NCBI GenBank assembly: GCA_024195265.1
Contig: JAJLRJ010000006.1
Location: forward strand, 26,392,270 to 26,456,269
Length of the DNA: 64,000 nt
Source: Dendrophyllia cribrosa
Lineage: Eukaryota; Cnidaria; Anthozoa; Scleractinia; Dendrophylliidae
Direction of reading: 5' to 3'
The notes under the pieces were generated by a model. The model was not told the DNA's origin. It made no database searches and saw only the letters and a list, made by a program, of their open reading frames with translations. The position numbers and the translations under genes were made by a program. Positions 53,101 to 59,280 of this stretch are shown here, one piece after another (within the stretch, counting starts at the first letter, position 1; every line of letters starts with the position of its first letter).

Positions 53101-54749
53101 CTGCGTGTCGCCAGATGTGTATATAAAAGAAGACAAAGACTAAGAATTTGGCGACACGCAGTCTGGCAATTTAATTGGGGGATTGTCAGACCAAAAAGTA
53201 GTTGAATGTTTCGAAAAACACATCAAAACGAAAATTCTTTGCGTTCAATTGCAGCAAGGTCCACAAAGAAATTTTCCTTTAGCTCTTTTATCACACGTCG
53301 GAATGTCTCATCATATCTTGTATCCACAGTCACGTACTACAGTGTTACAGTAATCAGCCAACAATTCCCTGCTTTGTTGCCGTATAAATTTTTACCAAAG
53401 CAGTCCTCGAAGAAAGAGCGAGGCAATAATAATGTTTACTTTCCAACAAGGCTGAGAAATAATATTCTGTCGTGACAGTTTGAAAGTTCTTTACCGAAGA
53501 AACAGCGCCAAACTTTGAGAAAACTTCTCAAAAACCTGCCTCGAACGTACACCGCTTCACGCTCAAAAAAAGTTTACGCATACACCGGAACTTTACGCAT
53601 ACGGCGGAAGTGACGATGATAGCTTGTTCAAGTAAGCTAAAATATTGTGTCCAACAGACAACAATACAAAGACACGTTGGGCTCAAGATATACTATTTCG
53701 CTTACATGAACAGCCGACCGCTCTCTCGAGGGCCCTCTAAACTTCGTAGTTGCTATAGCAACTGCCTGATATATGAAATGTTATATATCAGAGAATTTAA
53801 GCCAGTACTCAATACTCAGTCAGACTCAATCAGAGCAAAATTGTTTGTTTAATTAACGCAGTTTCCTATTAGTCACTTTTTTCTTGTCACTTAACGTATT
53901 TTGTCACCTTATGCGCATAATTGTAGATCTATTTATAATGAAAGAACTAACCTACACATTTTACTTGACAATGACATCCCAAAGATATCGAAACGTCGTT
54001 TATTACTTTCGCTAATTTTTGTATTGAAAATATTTCCTTAAAGTGCATATGAAGTAATTTTTTATTTTGTCTTTTTTTGGAGGCTATGATGTCTTTATTT
54101 CGAAATGATAAAAGAAATTTGTCAGAAAAAAATTTAAGGCCCCTTTTTTGCCGTCCAAAGTAAAAATAAAACGTAAAAATACCTGAGATTCGTTCTTTTG
54201 TACGCTCACAGTGTGTTTCGTTCCATTTCTTCAAAAGAATGTCAGACGGTGATGAAATTATGTCTTCTACAGAGTCTCTGTCAGACAGACAGAAAGTCGC
54301 CGAGGTCGAAGACTTCTCCTTTGCCGCCATGATACTCGTGAGTTGAAGTATTTTCTACGTCACAGCCTTGCAATACAATAGCTTTGGCCGCGCGCTCGAT
54401 AGAGACACTTTCTGGCGAAAAATTCAAAACTTTCAAGCCGAATAATTTCACAATGGAAAGGATCTTTTCGATGAAACCCACAAATTTAGATAAAGAAAGT
54501 AAAGCACAATCAAACCATGGAAATTCTTTTTTTACTTCATATGCACTTTAAGCCTTACTTATTACTTTCTACCAAATATGTATGGGGTTCTTGTAGAGCA
54601 GGCCTAGGGCTCTCTCGCAGTCTAAAATGTACCATGTTTTTTCTTTTTCTTCATCAATAGGCTCAGGTGTTAATGGTGTCGAAGAAATTAAGTCACATCC
54701 TTTCTTCAGTGGAGTAAACTGGGCATGGCTTTGTTCAAGAATTAATTAA
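23027..54749 (+). CDS. RPS6KC1: RPS6KC1-like PX-MIT-pseudokinase, 16 exons, 989 aa
   Basis: Joined exons: 23027-23122, 23343-23378, 24417-24537, 24876-24991, 27322-27505, 28054-29019, 34545-34666, 35538-35651, 36872-36919, 39778-39864, 40907-41559, 43612-43739, 46866-46948, 47519-47614, 51854-51884, 54661-54749. The total is 2970 nt with every phase compatible. Domains: PX at about 8-123 (WRRFSDFKKLHQEL, DDFPPFPKAKFFG, VIEERRKAALELL); acidic Ser-rich linker 124-455; MIT about 458-535; kinase about 575-985 with a polar insert near 666-805. Retained: Lys601 (beta3), Arg848-Asp849, Asn854, APE Glu891, DWWSVG 903-908. Changed: no glycine loop and Tyr867 instead of the DFG Asp, so catalysis is doubtful. 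PX plus MIT plus kinase is the RPS6KC1 architecture, known to bind PtdIns3P on endosomes and sphingosine kinase 1. Start chosen at MAHTDDQW, which leads straight into PX. Confidence 0.9.
23343..23378 (+). CDS. RPS6KC1: RPS6KC1 exon 2, 12-codon microexon
   Basis: Acceptor TTGACATTGTAG, reads VFQREFPEGATE, donor GTTTGT. It fills the PX beta1-beta2 segment that would otherwise be missing, and keeps phase 0. Confidence 0.8.
24417..24537 (+). CDS. RPS6KC1: RPS6KC1 exon 3 (PX core)
   Basis: Acceptor TTGTTACAG. Encodes IAVWRRFSDFKKLHQEL and the Pro-rich loop FPPFPKAKFFG. The RRFSDF segment is the conserved phosphoinositide-contact region of PX domains. Donor GTATTT, phase 1. Confidence 0.92.
24876..24991 (+). 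CDS. RPS6KC1: RPS6KC1 exon 4 (PX C-terminal helices)
   Basis: Acceptor GTGATTGCAG. Encodes RFEEGVIEERRKAALELL and PDLFTSQPFVKFFE, the PX helices after the Pro-rich loop. Donor GTATTT, phase 0. Confidence 0.92.
24992..27321. other. RPS6KC1 intron 4
   Basis: No exon seen. It includes CTAGGTCT repeats at 25120-25205, a TTAAAGGGGCTATGTCA repeat fragment at about 25273, several TACATGTA words near 25950, and a block at about 26306-27281 with weakly inverted TAGCCTG ends that may be a degraded DNA transposon. Confidence 0.5.
27322..27505 (+). CDS. RPS6KC1: RPS6KC1 exon 5 (linker)
   Basis: Acceptor TTTACATTCCAG. Reads GGFPDSPVRSDSFASREGS and a Ser/Pro/Glu-rich continuation. The initial Gly-Gly closes the PX domain as in vertebrate homologues. 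Donor GTTTGA, phase 1. Confidence 0.88.
28054..29019 (+). CDS. RPS6KC1: RPS6KC1 exon 6 (acidic linker and first part of MIT)
   Basis: 966 nt, acceptor GCTTTGTTTCAG. About 270 residues of Asp/Glu/Ser-rich low-complexity linker, then the MIT helices (YLYVAGHTIHKALEYEVNG, YEEAFSLYKTCVSVLLSGV). Donor GTATTG, phase 1. The shorter frame at 28066-28596 is a shadow of it. Confidence 0.93.
29360..30328. repeat. Degenerate GACTGATT/GACAGGTT minisatellite, ~1 kb
   Basis: Nearly the whole stretch is built from GACTGACTGATTGACAGGTT-like words with variable order. Longer units repeat within it, for example about 50-bp blocks at 29739-29870 (GACTAAATGACAGGTTGACT). It lies in kinase intron 6. Confidence 0.88.
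30329..31517. other. RPS6KC1 intron 6, GC-richer block then AT-rich
   Basis: 30350-30500 is unusually GC- and CpG-rich (GCGGGCACGCGCGTACCCG) compared with its surroundings and has no frame worth calling. The rest is AT-rich without recognised content. Confidence 0.4.
31785..33011 (-). CDS. Penelope-like RT plus GIY-YIG endonuclease, 5'-truncated, minus copy
   Basis: 408 codons. The N-terminus enters the RT palm (YKQVNGVAMGTKMGPSYANL); the catalytic YIDD is at 56-59. A Cys-containing linker leads to a GIY-YIG type endonuclease at about 310-400 (VIYCITC, then YIGETGRRLGDRFREH). RT upstream of this is missing apart from about 25 residues readable before the first ATG (FDQRSIQNPSSETLLRLAEL), so the copy is dead on arrival. 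It differs from the plus copy at only two residues: Cys5 and Lys219 here. Confidence 0.9.
   Translation of the reverse strand: MTLNCFSFSQNYYKQVNGVAMGTKMGPSYANLFVGHIEDKFFNQYHGTKPELYGRYIDDCIGATSSSKEELNQFITSVNTFHPALKYTWEISETSVAFLDINISINGNSLSTSVHYKPTDSHSYLLHSSSHPSHVKNAIPYSQFLRLRRLCSDDSDFSNKSEEMCQFFKKRGYPDSVVNTGQQRAQQIDRQSALQTPQKEENERIPFTLTFHPHNNTVKSIILKNFKLLQNDPETGRIFSQPPLISFKRDKNIGNFLVTSALKSDDVPGTFKCTRTRCNTCPFIHNADKITGPKRSIKITDRFTCTSVNVIYCITCTFCKKIYIGETGRRLGDRFREHLRDVEKNDKDASKPVARHFNLTNHSKQHMTICGLSLHQGNTESRKNLEQKIIFQIGTLKPHGINERFSFN
33090..34316 (+). CDS. Penelope-like RT plus GIY-YIG endonuclease, 5'-truncated, plus copy
   Basis: 408 codons, same domains as the minus copy: RT motifs around YIDD (56-59) and GIY-YIG at about 310-400. 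Tyr5 and Ile219 differ from Cys5 and Lys219 in the other copy. It is truncated a little further into the RT. Both frames are fully open, which indicates that the double insertion is recent rather than that the protein is functional. Confidence 0.9.
   Translation: MTLNYFSFSQNYYKQVNGVAMGTKMGPSYANLFVGHIEDKFFNQYHGTKPELYGRYIDDCIGATSSSKEELNQFITSVNTFHPALKYTWEISETSVAFLDINISINGNSLSTSVHYKPTDSHSYLLHSSSHPSHVKNAIPYSQFLRLRRLCSDDSDFSNKSEEMCQFFKKRGYPDSVVNTGQQRAQQIDRQSALQTPQKEENERIPFTLTFHPHNNTVISIILKNFKLLQNDPETGRIFSQPPLISFKRDKNIGNFLVTSALKSDDVPGTFKCTRTRCNTCPFIHNADKITGPKRSIKITDRFTCTSVNVIYCITCTFCKKIYIGETGRRLGDRFREHLRDVEKNDKDASKPVARHFNLTNHSKQHMTICGLSLHQGNTESRKNLEQKIIFQIGTLKPHGINERFSFN
34412..34444 (+). ncRNA. Hammerhead-like motif in Penelope end (candidate)
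   Basis: The sense strand after the ORF contains CCGACGAA, a GGGC-TAGC-GCTC stem-loop, then CGAAAC and GTC. This resembles the hammerhead core CUGANGA / stem II / GAAA / GUC with one extra A and a U-to-C change; the older copy at 3525-3556 keeps the CTGACGA form. Penelope elements are known to carry minimal hammerheads. Activity is uncertain because of the core deviations. The minus arm has the same motif at 31657-31690. Confidence 0.35.
34545..34666 (+). CDS. RPS6KC1: RPS6KC1 exon 7 (last MIT helix)
   Basis: Acceptor ATTTTGCAG. Reads EKDVKRREAVRRKTAQYLLK and AEALYSTYLVG, the third MIT helix. Donor GTGCAG, phase 0. Confidence 0.92.
34667..35537. other. RPS6KC1 intron 7
   Basis: No exon or clear element seen. 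A weak inverted pair CTCTCAGG / CCTGAGAG-like words flanks 34840-34975. Confidence 0.4.
35538..35651 (+). CDS. RPS6KC1: RPS6KC1 exon 8 (linker into kinase N-lobe)
   Basis: Acceptor CATCATAG. Reads DSSPSPSHSGTSICESDD and then FKDLTLADLKVMGIVGK, the position of the glycine-rich loop, which here lacks GxGxxG. Donor GTACAT, phase 0. Confidence 0.85.
35702..36290. mobile_element. Hairpin MITE split by a SINE
   Basis: GTAGGTTAAAATAATTTTAG with AAATTATTTCAAACTA at the left is mirrored at 36243-36290. The centre TTTTTATTTTCCTTTGTCCC resembles the hairpin at 16705-16823. A tRNA-headed SINE occupies the interior. Confidence 0.7.
35800..36240 (-). mobile_element. tRNA-derived SINE
   Basis: On the minus strand the 5' head at 36240-36172 has an A box (TTAGCTCAGTTGATAGAG), an anticodon-like region (CAGTCTGCAAAGCGGGAGG) and a B box (GCGGGTTCAATTCCC). 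A roughly 330-bp unrelated body and an AT-rich tail near 35800 follow. This is the standard pol III SINE layout. The body family is not one I can name. Confidence 0.75.
36872..36919 (+). CDS. RPS6KC1: RPS6KC1 exon 9 (beta3 lysine)
   Basis: 48 nt, acceptor TTATGTCTAG, reads VILVENVHNGETYVVK; the final Lys601 sits at the position of the ATP-anchoring lysine. Donor GTATAA, phase 0. Confidence 0.85.
38032..38104 (+). repeat. tRNA-like promoter in foldback arm 1
   Basis: A box TGGTCTAGTGGTTTGG and B box CCGGGTTCGAATCAC are correctly spaced (about 40 bp). The T arm nearly folds but the acceptor stem does not, so this is a tRNA pseudogene or SINE head, resembling Glu/Asp tRNA A boxes, not a functional tRNA. 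Confidence 0.6.
38566..38637 (-). repeat. tRNA-like promoter in foldback arm 2
   Basis: Inverted counterpart of 38032-38104 with a better T stem (CCGGG against CACGG). The two pol III-like promoters therefore point towards each other. Confidence 0.6.
39778..39864 (+). CDS. RPS6KC1: RPS6KC1 exon 10 (N-lobe, alphaC region)
   Basis: Acceptor CATGATTGTAG; reads ALCKSGPARAHGHSHG then SEHRRRKSVRRLF; donor GTGAGTAAT is a perfect consensus. Phase 0 on both sides. It supplies the roughly 20-30 residues expected between the beta3 lysine and the conserved PNIVRLY strand; its own sequence is weakly conserved, hence lower confidence. Confidence 0.7.
39865..40906. other. RPS6KC1 intron 10
   Basis: Part of 39890-40075 (CACTCATGATCTCAAAATTC to CATAATTGACTC) is a reverse-complement relative of 26000-26180 in intron 4, so it is a dispersed repeat. 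A hairpin at 40573-40665 pairs GTGTAATACGGCTG with its complement. No coding sequence. Confidence 0.5.
40907..41559 (+). CDS. RPS6KC1: RPS6KC1 exon 11 (kinase hinge, insert and alphaE)
   Basis: Acceptor TTGATTGCAG. Starts GKYPNIVRLYRYFE, hinge LLLEYARGGRLWDHI, then a roughly 140-residue Asn/Ser/Thr/Lys-rich insert, then HVRIWAAEVVLAVAYLH and the beginning of the catalytic loop (IICR). Donor GTAAAA, phase 2. Confidence 0.92.
42049..42412. mobile_element. Palindromic MITE, CAGGGTCCAGAGGAGCTC ends
   Basis: The first ~80 bp (CAGGGTCCAGAGGAGC, TATTTGATCGTACAAGA, then TCTTGAAAGTTTAAA) recur inverted at the right end. The central part contains tandem-like GGCACTTGGTGCC / GGCACTTCGTGCC. Target duplication not clear. 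Confidence 0.72.
42846..43400. mobile_element. TA-flanked MITE with GAGCGTTTTCAC ends
   Basis: GAGCGTTTTCACTGACGTCA at the left and its near complement at the right (43379-43398), TA on both sides. A diverged partial copy lies at 59281-59515. Confidence 0.78.
43612..43739 (+). CDS. RPS6KC1: RPS6KC1 exon 12 (catalytic and activation loops)
   Basis: Acceptor TGTATTTTCACAG. Reads DLHPKNLLLDEEGHVLL then SYFGSWEETEHIP and NRFYCAP. Asp849, Lys853 and Asn854 are kept; the DFG position is YFG (867-869). Donor GTTAGT, phase 1. Confidence 0.93.
44590..44621. repeat. (CCT)n microsatellite
   Basis: About ten CCT units in kinase intron 12. Confidence 0.9.
44831..44995 (+). pseudogene. C-terminal remnant of a LINE reverse transcriptase
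   Basis: Reads FSYKVPRSKTNFHLYSYF then PRTIRDWNSLPDDV, stop, TLASFKQRLASLDY, stop. The SFFPRTIRDWNSLP ending is typical of non-LTR retrotransposon ORF2 C-termini. One in-frame stop (44948-44950) and the missing rest mark it as dead. Confidence 0.7.
45169..45559 (+). pseudogene. Broken unrecognised ORF inside the 1.55-kb element
   Basis: Two overlapping frames (45169-45375 and 45308-45559) read like one frameshifted protein: FMECFEVLLRGLNVPPNVI, then GVITDSNRGLIHSYPWPSV and ECFWLLTGETPRSLTNVVER. The Trp-rich, non-repetitive composition looks like real protein. I do not recognise the family; it may be a piece of the element's transposase. Confidence 0.45.
45750..46266. repeat. Interspersed GACGACCGGGACGATCATATG array
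   Basis: Variants of GACGACCGGGACGAT followed by CATATGAGAAC occur at least eight times at irregular spacing and in both orientations over about 0.5 kb. Confidence 0.75.
46866..46948 (+). CDS. RPS6KC1: RPS6KC1 exon 13 (APE and alphaF)
   Basis: Acceptor AAATTCCACAG. Reads EIWQVDEVTAAADWWSVG then ALLYELITGQ; completes the APE motif and gives the structural Asp903 of alphaF. Donor GTCAGA, phase 0. Confidence 0.92.
46949..47518. other. RPS6KC1 intron 13
   Basis: No exon. Short tandem words (GACCTTTTGACCTTTTG near 47382; TTTATTTATTTA near 47350) only. Confidence 0.4.
47519..47614 (+). CDS. RPS6KC1: RPS6KC1 exon 14 (kinase C-lobe)
   Basis: Acceptor TGTTGCTTCAG. Reads ALSSAHPWGIKTHTELQL then PNKISPEARSLLKE; donor GTGTGT, phase 0. 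Confidence 0.9.
47772..50580. mobile_element. Outer inverted-repeat element hosting a foldback
   Basis: GATCTGTACAGCCCCCGAAA at the left, running to AAAGGCAGTTGAGG (47878), is mirrored at 50403-50580. The right arm has extra copies of GGGGATCATTTCGGGGTC (about five against two at the left). The TTAA foldback 48300-50048 is inserted between the arms. Confidence 0.78.
48300..50048. mobile_element. TTAA-flanked foldback with ~800-bp arms
   Basis: TTAA at 48300-48303 and 50045-50048. The arms 48304-49108 and 49241-50044 are inverted copies with scattered differences, around a spacer of about 130 bp. Ends read GGTGGCTCGACTG. A 65-codon frame occurs in each arm (48596-48793 plus, 49556-49753 minus) with matching but diverged products, probably by chance. 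It shares its first eight bases with the small TTAA element at 51194. Confidence 0.85.
50555..51136. repeat. Tandem duplication, period 291 bp
   Basis: GATCATTTCGGGGGCTGTAC begins at 50555 and again at 50846. The two units are nearly identical (for example GTGATATG against GTAATATG and TTGTTATTG against TTGCTATTG) and both end in GCCGCCATCTTGG. Confidence 0.85.
51137..51795 (-). mobile_element. Truncated relative of the 20615-21175 TTAA MITE
   Basis: The right end AAAATAGGG-TTAA (51792-51795) and interior words (AAACCTCAGAAAACCGTCC; GCCGCCATCTTGG) are the reverse complement of parts of 20619-21171. The far end is missing. A 329-bp TTAA element is inserted in it. Confidence 0.6.
51194..51530. 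mobile_element. Small TTAA-flanked MITE, 329-bp body
   Basis: TTAA at 51194-51197 and 51527-51530; terminal inverted repeat GGTGGCTCCAAGTAG plus a T run and GGG, about 26 bp on each side. Shares GGTGGCTC with the 1.7-kb foldback 2 kb upstream. Confidence 0.82.
51854..51884 (+). CDS. RPS6KC1: RPS6KC1 exon 15, 31-nt microexon
   Basis: Acceptor TTAAATTCAG, donor GTAAGT. Reads LLRVIPSERLG, the conserved ERLG segment before the last kinase helix; phase 0 in, phase 1 out. Confidence 0.88.
52240..52370. mobile_element. Palindromic MITE
   Basis: ATTCACGGTATTGAACTGG with GTCGAGGCTCATGCGGGGGA at the left and their complements at the right, around an AT-rich loop. Confidence 0.7.
53094..53165. repeat. 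Short inverted repeat, 19-bp arms
   Basis: GCCAGACTGCGTGTCGCCA at 53094 pairs perfectly with 53147-53165; loop about 34 bp. Probably a hairpin MITE remnant. Confidence 0.75.
54661..54749 (+). CDS. RPS6KC1: RPS6KC1 exon 16 and stop
   Basis: Acceptor CTTCATCAATAG. Reads SGVNGVEEIKSHPFFSG then VNWAWLCSRIN and TAA at 54747-54749. The IKSHPFF motif is the usual kinase domain end. Confidence 0.92.
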
Positions 54750-54754
54750 CCCTT

Positions 54755-54937
54755 TTAAAGGCCCACATTCACCCAAAAGACGTTGCGGTCGTTTGTTTTT
54801 GTTTTGAAATGCACCATTGTTCATACGCGTGATCTGATTGGTTGCCCGCATTCAAGCGTGAATTTCGTGTTACGCGAAATTCAGCACATGAAGGGATCAA
54901 GGCGCGCACAGCATTTTGGGTGAAGGTGGGCCTTTAA
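54755..54937. mobile_element. TTAA MITE in the RPS6KC1 3' UTR
   Basis: TTAA at 54755-54758 and 54934-54937; ends AGGCCCACATTCACCC and the complement of AGGCCCACCTTCACCC. It starts six bases after the stop codon, so it is part of the 3' UTR unless polyadenylation is immediate. Confidence 0.75.
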
Positions 54938-55277
54938 GCCCCGTCTACACGAGCAATTTTTATTTGCCCGTGTAGATTATGAAAAATGACCAATTTTAAT
55001 GTGACAACTGTATTTGCTGAAAAGCTGGCGTGTTAGTTTTTATGTGGCAAATAAAAATTGCCACATACCGATATTATTGTCCGTGTGCATGTGGACGAGA
55101 CGCCACATAAAATGTGACAATTATATCGACGTCATCTGTAGAACCCAGTCCCTCCGCTGTGCGAAGTTATTACTGACGCAAATTAACAACAAATATTTGT
55201 CGATCATCTACACGGGCAAATAAAAATTGCCACATACAGTTGCCACATAAAAATTGCTCGTGTAGACGGGGCTTTAA
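54933..55277. mobile_element. Second TTAA MITE sharing a target site with the first
   Basis: Ends GCCCCGTCTACACGAGC and complement, flanked by TTTAA (54933-54937, 55273-55277). Internal inverted GGCAAATAAAAATTGCCACA units each carry AATAAA (55050-55055, 55219-55224), which could serve as poly(A) signals for the kinase gene. Confidence 0.78.
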
Positions 55278-56970
55278 GCTTAATTCAGGGGTACGCAATG
55301 AATCGGTTCGTTGTTCGGAAGGTTTAAGTCATCTTAAAAATTCGTCATTAATTATACTACTTACAAGAGATTCCTATAGTAAAATGTCGCCTCGAACGTT
55401 CGTAAAGATCTGAAAATTAAACGCCTTTTGTTTTCAGATGGATGAAATTGTCTTAGTTTTGAGTACGAAATAAGGTCATCTAGGATTTTCGGAAAGGAGG
55501 AATCAGCTAGCTAATTTCGGGGGATCAGATTCCTTTCCCGACGCTGAAATATTCAGCTTAGGGATCCGAAAAGCTCTAATTGTAACAGGTTTCATATAGT
55601 TTCCTTTAAAGGCATAAAAATGATATGGAAAAACAGCACAACGCCATTTGAAACATTTTCCTTAACATTCGTCGTTGGGTGCCCCTGTTAAATTATAAAC
55701 TATAGGTGGTTTGGAACCACTCCCTGAGGATCTAAAAGACAAAAGCGCAGCGGCCATGCTGGAGGACGGAACAAAAGAAATTAAAAGAAGCTAATGAGAA
55801 ATCTTTTGTTTCGTACACAAGCGTACCCTGCGAGCAGAGCCTCTTTCGATCCTCCTAGAAAAATCGGGGGAAAAAATCGCAGGGTAACACAAACGGGACG
55901 TCAGGTGAAAACGTCTTATAGTCTCACGCTAGAACTTCACTTACGGACTGAAAAAATTAAATTACCTTGTGATATACATCATTGTAGGTTCATTGTAGGT
56001 TTATTGCTGGCAATAAATGGTTTGAATCACCAATTCTATTAATCGACAAAATATATATGTAATCATCATTGAATTCTGTGAATAATGATAATTTGAGTTA
56101 AAATTGTGAATCTAAATTAATTTGAACAAATTTCTGTTGTTTAGAATTTTCAAATTTCTGTAGTTTAGGAATGTACAAACAAACACCCACAATGCAGACT
56201 TTTTAATATATATTTTTCTACATTGTATTTTATGTCTGGGAATGCGAAGAAGTTAAATTTAGTTTAAACGTTTTCTTTACGGCCTTTTGACAAGGAGTAA
56301 GTTTTGAGTACAGAATTCAATAATTTTAAGTGTTTTAATTTATTTCAATTTGATCGGTTTTAAAAGCCACATTATTAGTTTGAGCTGATAACCACAGGAA
56401 TACAGCCACTTTAATACACCTAAATACTTTAAGACATGGTAAAAACTTTGTAACATGCCCCTAATAAATTTATCTTTAGTGGCACTGGTTTGATACATCA
56501 TATAAGCAATGCTACGATTACAATACCCTGAGAACACCACCAAAACAGAGGCTGGTAAGCCTGTGGCCAATGCCGTCACTTCTGCCCTACGCTTTTAAGT
56601 AAAGAACCCTATCTTTTTTTTTTTTTGAAAGTATGATAATTGCGAATCGGTCTTTGCATTTCTGATGTAAGATATGCAAAGTTGAAAAGCGAGCACAGGG
56701 CAAAGTTTAAGCTTTCAATGATATTAAGTAAATGCTGGCTTGCAGGCTTCAGAAGAAGAAATAAATGGGAATTTTATGATTTAACAATATGACCCTTTTC
56801 TCATGTGTGCACTTTCAAGAGTGCTCGAATAAACAAGTTTTTTTATAATTGTATGGTTGTTCGAGTGTTTGATAAGTCACAAAAGTGTTTAGGGAGGCAA
56901 GGGGGAGAATAGGAAGGAGAGGAACCATGTTTTGTTCGCCCCCCTCCCCATTTACGCCTGCGTGAATACG
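55278..56970. other. Intergenic, no gene recognised
   Basis: TACCCTGCGAGCAGAG near 55825 and its inverse near 55880 suggest another short palindromic repeat. The rest is AT-rich. Confidence 0.4.
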
Positions 56971-57230
56971 CCGCAAAATGTAACAACCTTTGACGCAAAA
57001 TGTAACATTAACGTGTAATGTAACCGCTACTGACACAAAATGTATCAACTTTTAACATTTACGCGAAATGTAACAACTGACGCGAAATGTTACTGACCCA
57101 AAAAGTAACAACTGACGTGAGATGTGAAATGTAACAACCGTTGGCAAAAAAAATGTAACAACGCAAAAATGCAAAAACTTCTGACGCAAAATGCAACATT
57201 AACGTGAAATGTAACAACTATTGACGCAAA
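56971..57230. repeat. Degenerate tandem array of TGACGCAAAATGTAACAAC
   Basis: About a dozen variants of ACGCAAAATGTAACAAC or ACGTGAAATGTAAC, spaced 17-25 bp, with frequent substitutions. Confidence 0.82.
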
Positions 57231-57353
57231 ATGACACTAATTATGACTATCTTTGAAAACCAATCAGAGGTAAGTCTAGCACAGGCTTTCCTGGAGATCT
57301 TCTACCAGCGTAAGGGACTGTGCAATAATTATCGGGGAGAAGGGGAGGGGGGT

Positions 57354-57370
57354 GGGGGGGGGGGGGGGGG
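57354..57370. repeat. Poly-G tract
   Basis: Run of about 17 G after a G-rich lead-in; similar C runs occur at 57993-58009, 58437-58455 and 61263-61280. Confidence 0.85.
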
Positions 57371-57586
57371 CATAAAGTAAAATCAAAGCAAGGATAGTAA
57401 AATAAGTCACTCAAGAGGAGGATGGGCTTAACATTTTATTTCAAGTGTTTATAGTTCTCACTGAAAGGCTTGATGATCTGTTCTGTGGCTGAACTGCAAT
57501 TTCAATCTGTTGCAATACGATTAACTATTCTTCTCTATAATATAGAGACGAATATTGTGATAAAGCGTTTCTGGCTTTTTAAATTT

Positions 57587-57746
57587 GAATAGCCCAATTT
57601 CGAGATATTAAAATTCAACTTGAAACAAAAGACATCACTGCGAGGCCTAGGGGAATGATAGTAAGGATTTATATGGTTTATTCCCCTAAGCCTAAGTGTT
57701 GTCTTGTTTCGAGTTGAATTTTAATATATCGAAATTGGGCTATTTG
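57587..57746. mobile_element. Palindromic MITE
   Basis: AATAGCCCAATTTCGAGATA with TTAAAATTCAACTTGAAAC is mirrored at the right (GTTTCGAGTTGAATTTTAA, CGAAATTGGGCTATT). The inner arms GGCCTAGGGGAATGA / TTCCCCTAAGCC also pair. Confidence 0.75.
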
Positions 57747-57776
57747 TCAACATTTGAACAGGAAAATATTAGGTAA

Positions 57777-57955
57777 TAGACCTCTTTCATAATGGCGGCC
57801 GATTTATTTATTTTTATGTATGCTAATTGGCCTCACTGGCCTCATTTTAGAGTAAAAATTATTTTGAATTTTGCACATGTTACCGAGGCCAGTGAGGCTA
57901 ATTAACATACATATAAAAGAATAAATAAATCGGCCGCCATTATGAAAGACGTCTA
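57777..57955. mobile_element. TA-flanked palindromic MITE, 175-bp body
   Basis: TA at 57777-57778 and 57954-57955; long terminal inverted repeat beginning GACCTCTTTCATAATGGC and extending through GGCCGATTTATT and TTAGCCTCACTGGCC-like sequence. Confidence 0.8.
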
Positions 57956-58719
57956 TACCCCCCTTCCAAAGGACTGAATTTAGTTATTGTTCCCCCCCCC
58001 CCCCCCCCCTCTCTGATCATTCAGAAATTTTGGATGACCCCCCCCCCCTCCCCCACTTCTGCAAATCACTTCATTGCTAATCCGAGTTGCTTGCACTGCT
58101 GGAACTCATTTCCTCGTAAAAGTTCTCTTGGGTTTCTCGTGGGATGATCACCACGAGCGTACTGGAGAACTATGATTTTGGTGCAATTTTGTCTGCACTG
58201 GTTCAAATCTATTTTGAACCAGTGCAAAATATTTGAACTGGAGCAAAGTATTTTCACCAGGGCAAAATATTTGCACTGGTGTATGACTATATTCTACTAC
58301 TTGAAGCCCATTTTCCAACACCCCCCCCTCCTCCTCCTGATAATTATTGCACAGTCCCAGTCCCAGTCCCTCTGGTATTTTGAATGACAAATTGGAAATT
58401 ACCAAAGGCAAATCAGTAAGCTTAATGACCCATACCCCCCCCCCCCCCCCCCCCCAACTCCTGCAAACATTCCGAGGCTTTTGTTGGGTACTTCACAGGC
58501 AATTCAAATCATGATCAGCTATTAATAACAGTACATCCAACATTTTATTGATTACAAGTTTCAACCATCTTTACAACCAATATTAAAACATTACATCTTT
58601 CTCATTTAATTTCTAAGCTTAACATGTACCATCTTTCTTTATTTTTGAATATGCTGATCCTAGTTGTATACAGGACCGTTGTCATACATGAACCCAGCAT
58701 ATGGCTTAGCTCGCAACGA

Positions 58720-58800
58720 GTCTCTTGTAGCTCAGTGGTTAGAGCATCCGACCGGTGTGCAGAGGCTTTAAACAGCTTTGATTACTGTCGAGGACTCAGA
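58720..58800 (+). repeat. tRNA-like SINE head fragment
   Basis: TCTTGTAGCTCAGTGGTTAG is a good pol III A box with D-arm features; the expected B box is absent, so only a truncated tRNA-derived SINE is supported. Confidence 0.45.
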
Positions 58801-59280
58801 CATGATGATCATTACATTTTTTTTTCTTTCTCGTTTATTTACCGAGCTTAACATTTGTAATCTTTCGAAATGACGTTTTTCAACAAGCTACAATAGCCTA
58901 GTCATACGGTATACTATTAATTAAATACTTACAAAAATATTAATTTGAGTTTAAATAAATTGATAACAATATTTAACACTCAAGACACACCTTAAACTGT
59001 TACAAAGAGATCTGAATTGTTTTAACAATTTGGACAGACCTTGATTATTTTCAGTAATATATATAGATAGGCTGAGCCTAACAGCGTTGCTCCCTGAACA
59101 GAAAGCCGATGATAAGCTTAACTAAGGTGAAAGATCGGAAGCACAAGAATTAAGATTGACCCGTGAGAATGCACAAATTGGATTGGGTAAGACATTATAT
59201 TCTAAAACACTGTTATTCTGCCAGTTAAATTATTCTTGGTTTGCACTAATAAGTTGAAACAAAATTCAGAAGCATTAAAA

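Larger units (their letters stand above)
51885..54660. other. RPS6KC1 intron 15
   Basis: Contains two small palindromes listed separately, a block at 52736-52860 resembling 41715-41800, and a frame at 53947-54481 on the minus strand that I do not regard as coding. No exon required here: phases of exons 15 and 16 match. Confidence 0.5.

Noticed and set aside
53947..54481. Minus-strand frames of 127 and 66 codons in kinase intron 15
   Set aside because: No recognisable domain and no required splice partners; I could not separate it from chance.
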